Positions 6,981 to 7,354 of a stretch of 7,354 nucleotides of DNA are shown here, piece after piece. The notes under the pieces were generated by a model, which did not search any database, was not told where the DNA came from, and worked only from the letters and a program-made list of their open reading frames with translations. This DNA is from Acidobacteriota bacterium (GTDB lineage Bacteria; Acidobacteriota; UBA6911), in NCBI GenBank assembly GCA_017860075.1, contig JAFNAH010000085.1, positions 1 to 7,354 of the forward strand, written 5' to 3'. A program made the position numbers and the translations under genes. Position 1 is the stretch's first letter, and each line of letters opens with the position of its first letter.

Positions 6981-7354
6981 CTAGCGGCGTGGCGACGACG
7001 GCTGGAGGCGGTTCTTCTGGTAGCGTGCCACTGCGAGCGAATGCGAGCTGTAATCGGTCGAGAACTGATGGGTGCCGTCGTTGCGGGAGACGAAGTAGAG
7101 GTATTCGGTCCCGGGCGGGGCGAGCGCAGCGCGAAGGGACTCCTCGCCCGGATTGCAGATCGGTCCGGGCGGCAGCCCCGCGTGAGTATAGGTGTTGTAT
7201 GGAGAGTCGAGAGCGAGGTCTCTCTTGCGGATGTTTCCGTCGTAGGTCCCTGCCAGCTTCAGGGCATAGATGATCGTGGGATCGCAGGCGAGCGGCATGC
7301 CCCGTTCCAGCCGGTTGACCAGCACGGACGCCACCAGAGGCCGTTCGGAAGCGG
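6981..7354 (-). CDS. mltG: Endolytic murein transglycosylase MltG, C-terminal part (cut by window edge)
   Basis: MltG (YceG family) is an inner-membrane enzyme that cleaves nascent glycan strands and so sets peptidoglycan chain length. The visible 124 or so residues are the end of the catalytic domain. They include ASERPLVASVLVNRLERGMPL and DPTIIYAL, DSPYNTYTHAGLPPGPICNPG, ESLRAALAPPGTEYLYFV and a final HQFSTDYSSHSLAVARYQ, all strongly conserved in the family in this order. The predicted catalytic glutamate, in the family VEKET-type motif a few residues before ASER, lies just beyond the right edge and cannot be checked here. The GTG at 7334 is internal, not a start, because the frame continues off the window with matching family residues. 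The stop is TAG at 6981-6983. A secreted protein gene follows closely downstream. Confidence 0.95.
   Translation of the reverse strand, partial: ASERPLVASVLVNRLERGMPLACDPTIIYALKLAGTYDGNIRKRDLALDSPYNTYTHAGLPPGPICNPGEESLRAALAPPGTEYLYFVSRNDGTHQFSTDYSSHSLAVARYQKNRLQPSSPRR

Noticed and set aside
1..7354. CRISPR array, tRNA or rRNA genes, insertion sequence or phage genes
   Set aside because: No regularly spaced repeats, terminal inverted repeats, transposase or RNA-gene patterns were seen by eye; nearly all of the window is explained by protein-coding genes.

Overview
This is a GC-rich window carrying two convergent gene blocks. The left block, on the plus strand, is a short and diverged BshC-like gene followed directly by a bshB1-type deacetylase. 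Both families belong to bacillithiol (low-molecular-weight thiol) biosynthesis. The right block, on the minus strand, reads from the right edge leftward: the C-terminal part of mltG (peptidoglycan chain-length terminase), a secreted protein of unknown function, a two-helix membrane protein with an FxLYD-like domain, and the two halves of a heterodimeric ABC exporter of the YheI/YheH (BmrCD, TM287/288) type. Gaps between the minus-strand genes are only about 12 to 53 bases, so they look like one operon or a tight directon.

The host cannot be fixed from this sequence. High GC, frequent TTG and GTG starts, bacillithiol genes outside an obvious Firmicutes background, and an envelope-oriented operon suggest an Acidobacteriota-like or similar bacterium. 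This is inference.

Layout: 1-146, left edge with no gene I can support; 147-1193, BshC-like protein with altered active-site motifs and large internal and C-terminal shortening; 1199-1927, intact BshB1-like zinc deacetylase; 1928-1993, short convergent intergenic spacer with a small GC hairpin; 1994-3820, exporter subunit with the catalytic Walker B glutamate and a non-canonical LSVGQ signature; 3833-5587, exporter subunit with Asp in place of the catalytic Glu and a canonical LSGGQ; 5617-6291, FxLYD-like membrane protein; 6310-6927, secreted unknown, with a sigma70-like promoter overlapping its possible longer starts; 6981-7354, mltG, truncated by the window edge.

Functionally, the right block is about the cell envelope (septal or lateral peptidoglycan processing, periplasmic-side proteins, export of an unknown amphipathic substrate). 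The left block makes or modifies a thiol cofactor, or did so in an ancestor. The most unusual item is the BshC-like gene: it is unmistakably related to BshC along its length, but the conserved GQQ-type and EDHD-type motifs are replaced and the C-terminal domain is missing, while its neighbour bshB1 retains all its metal ligands.
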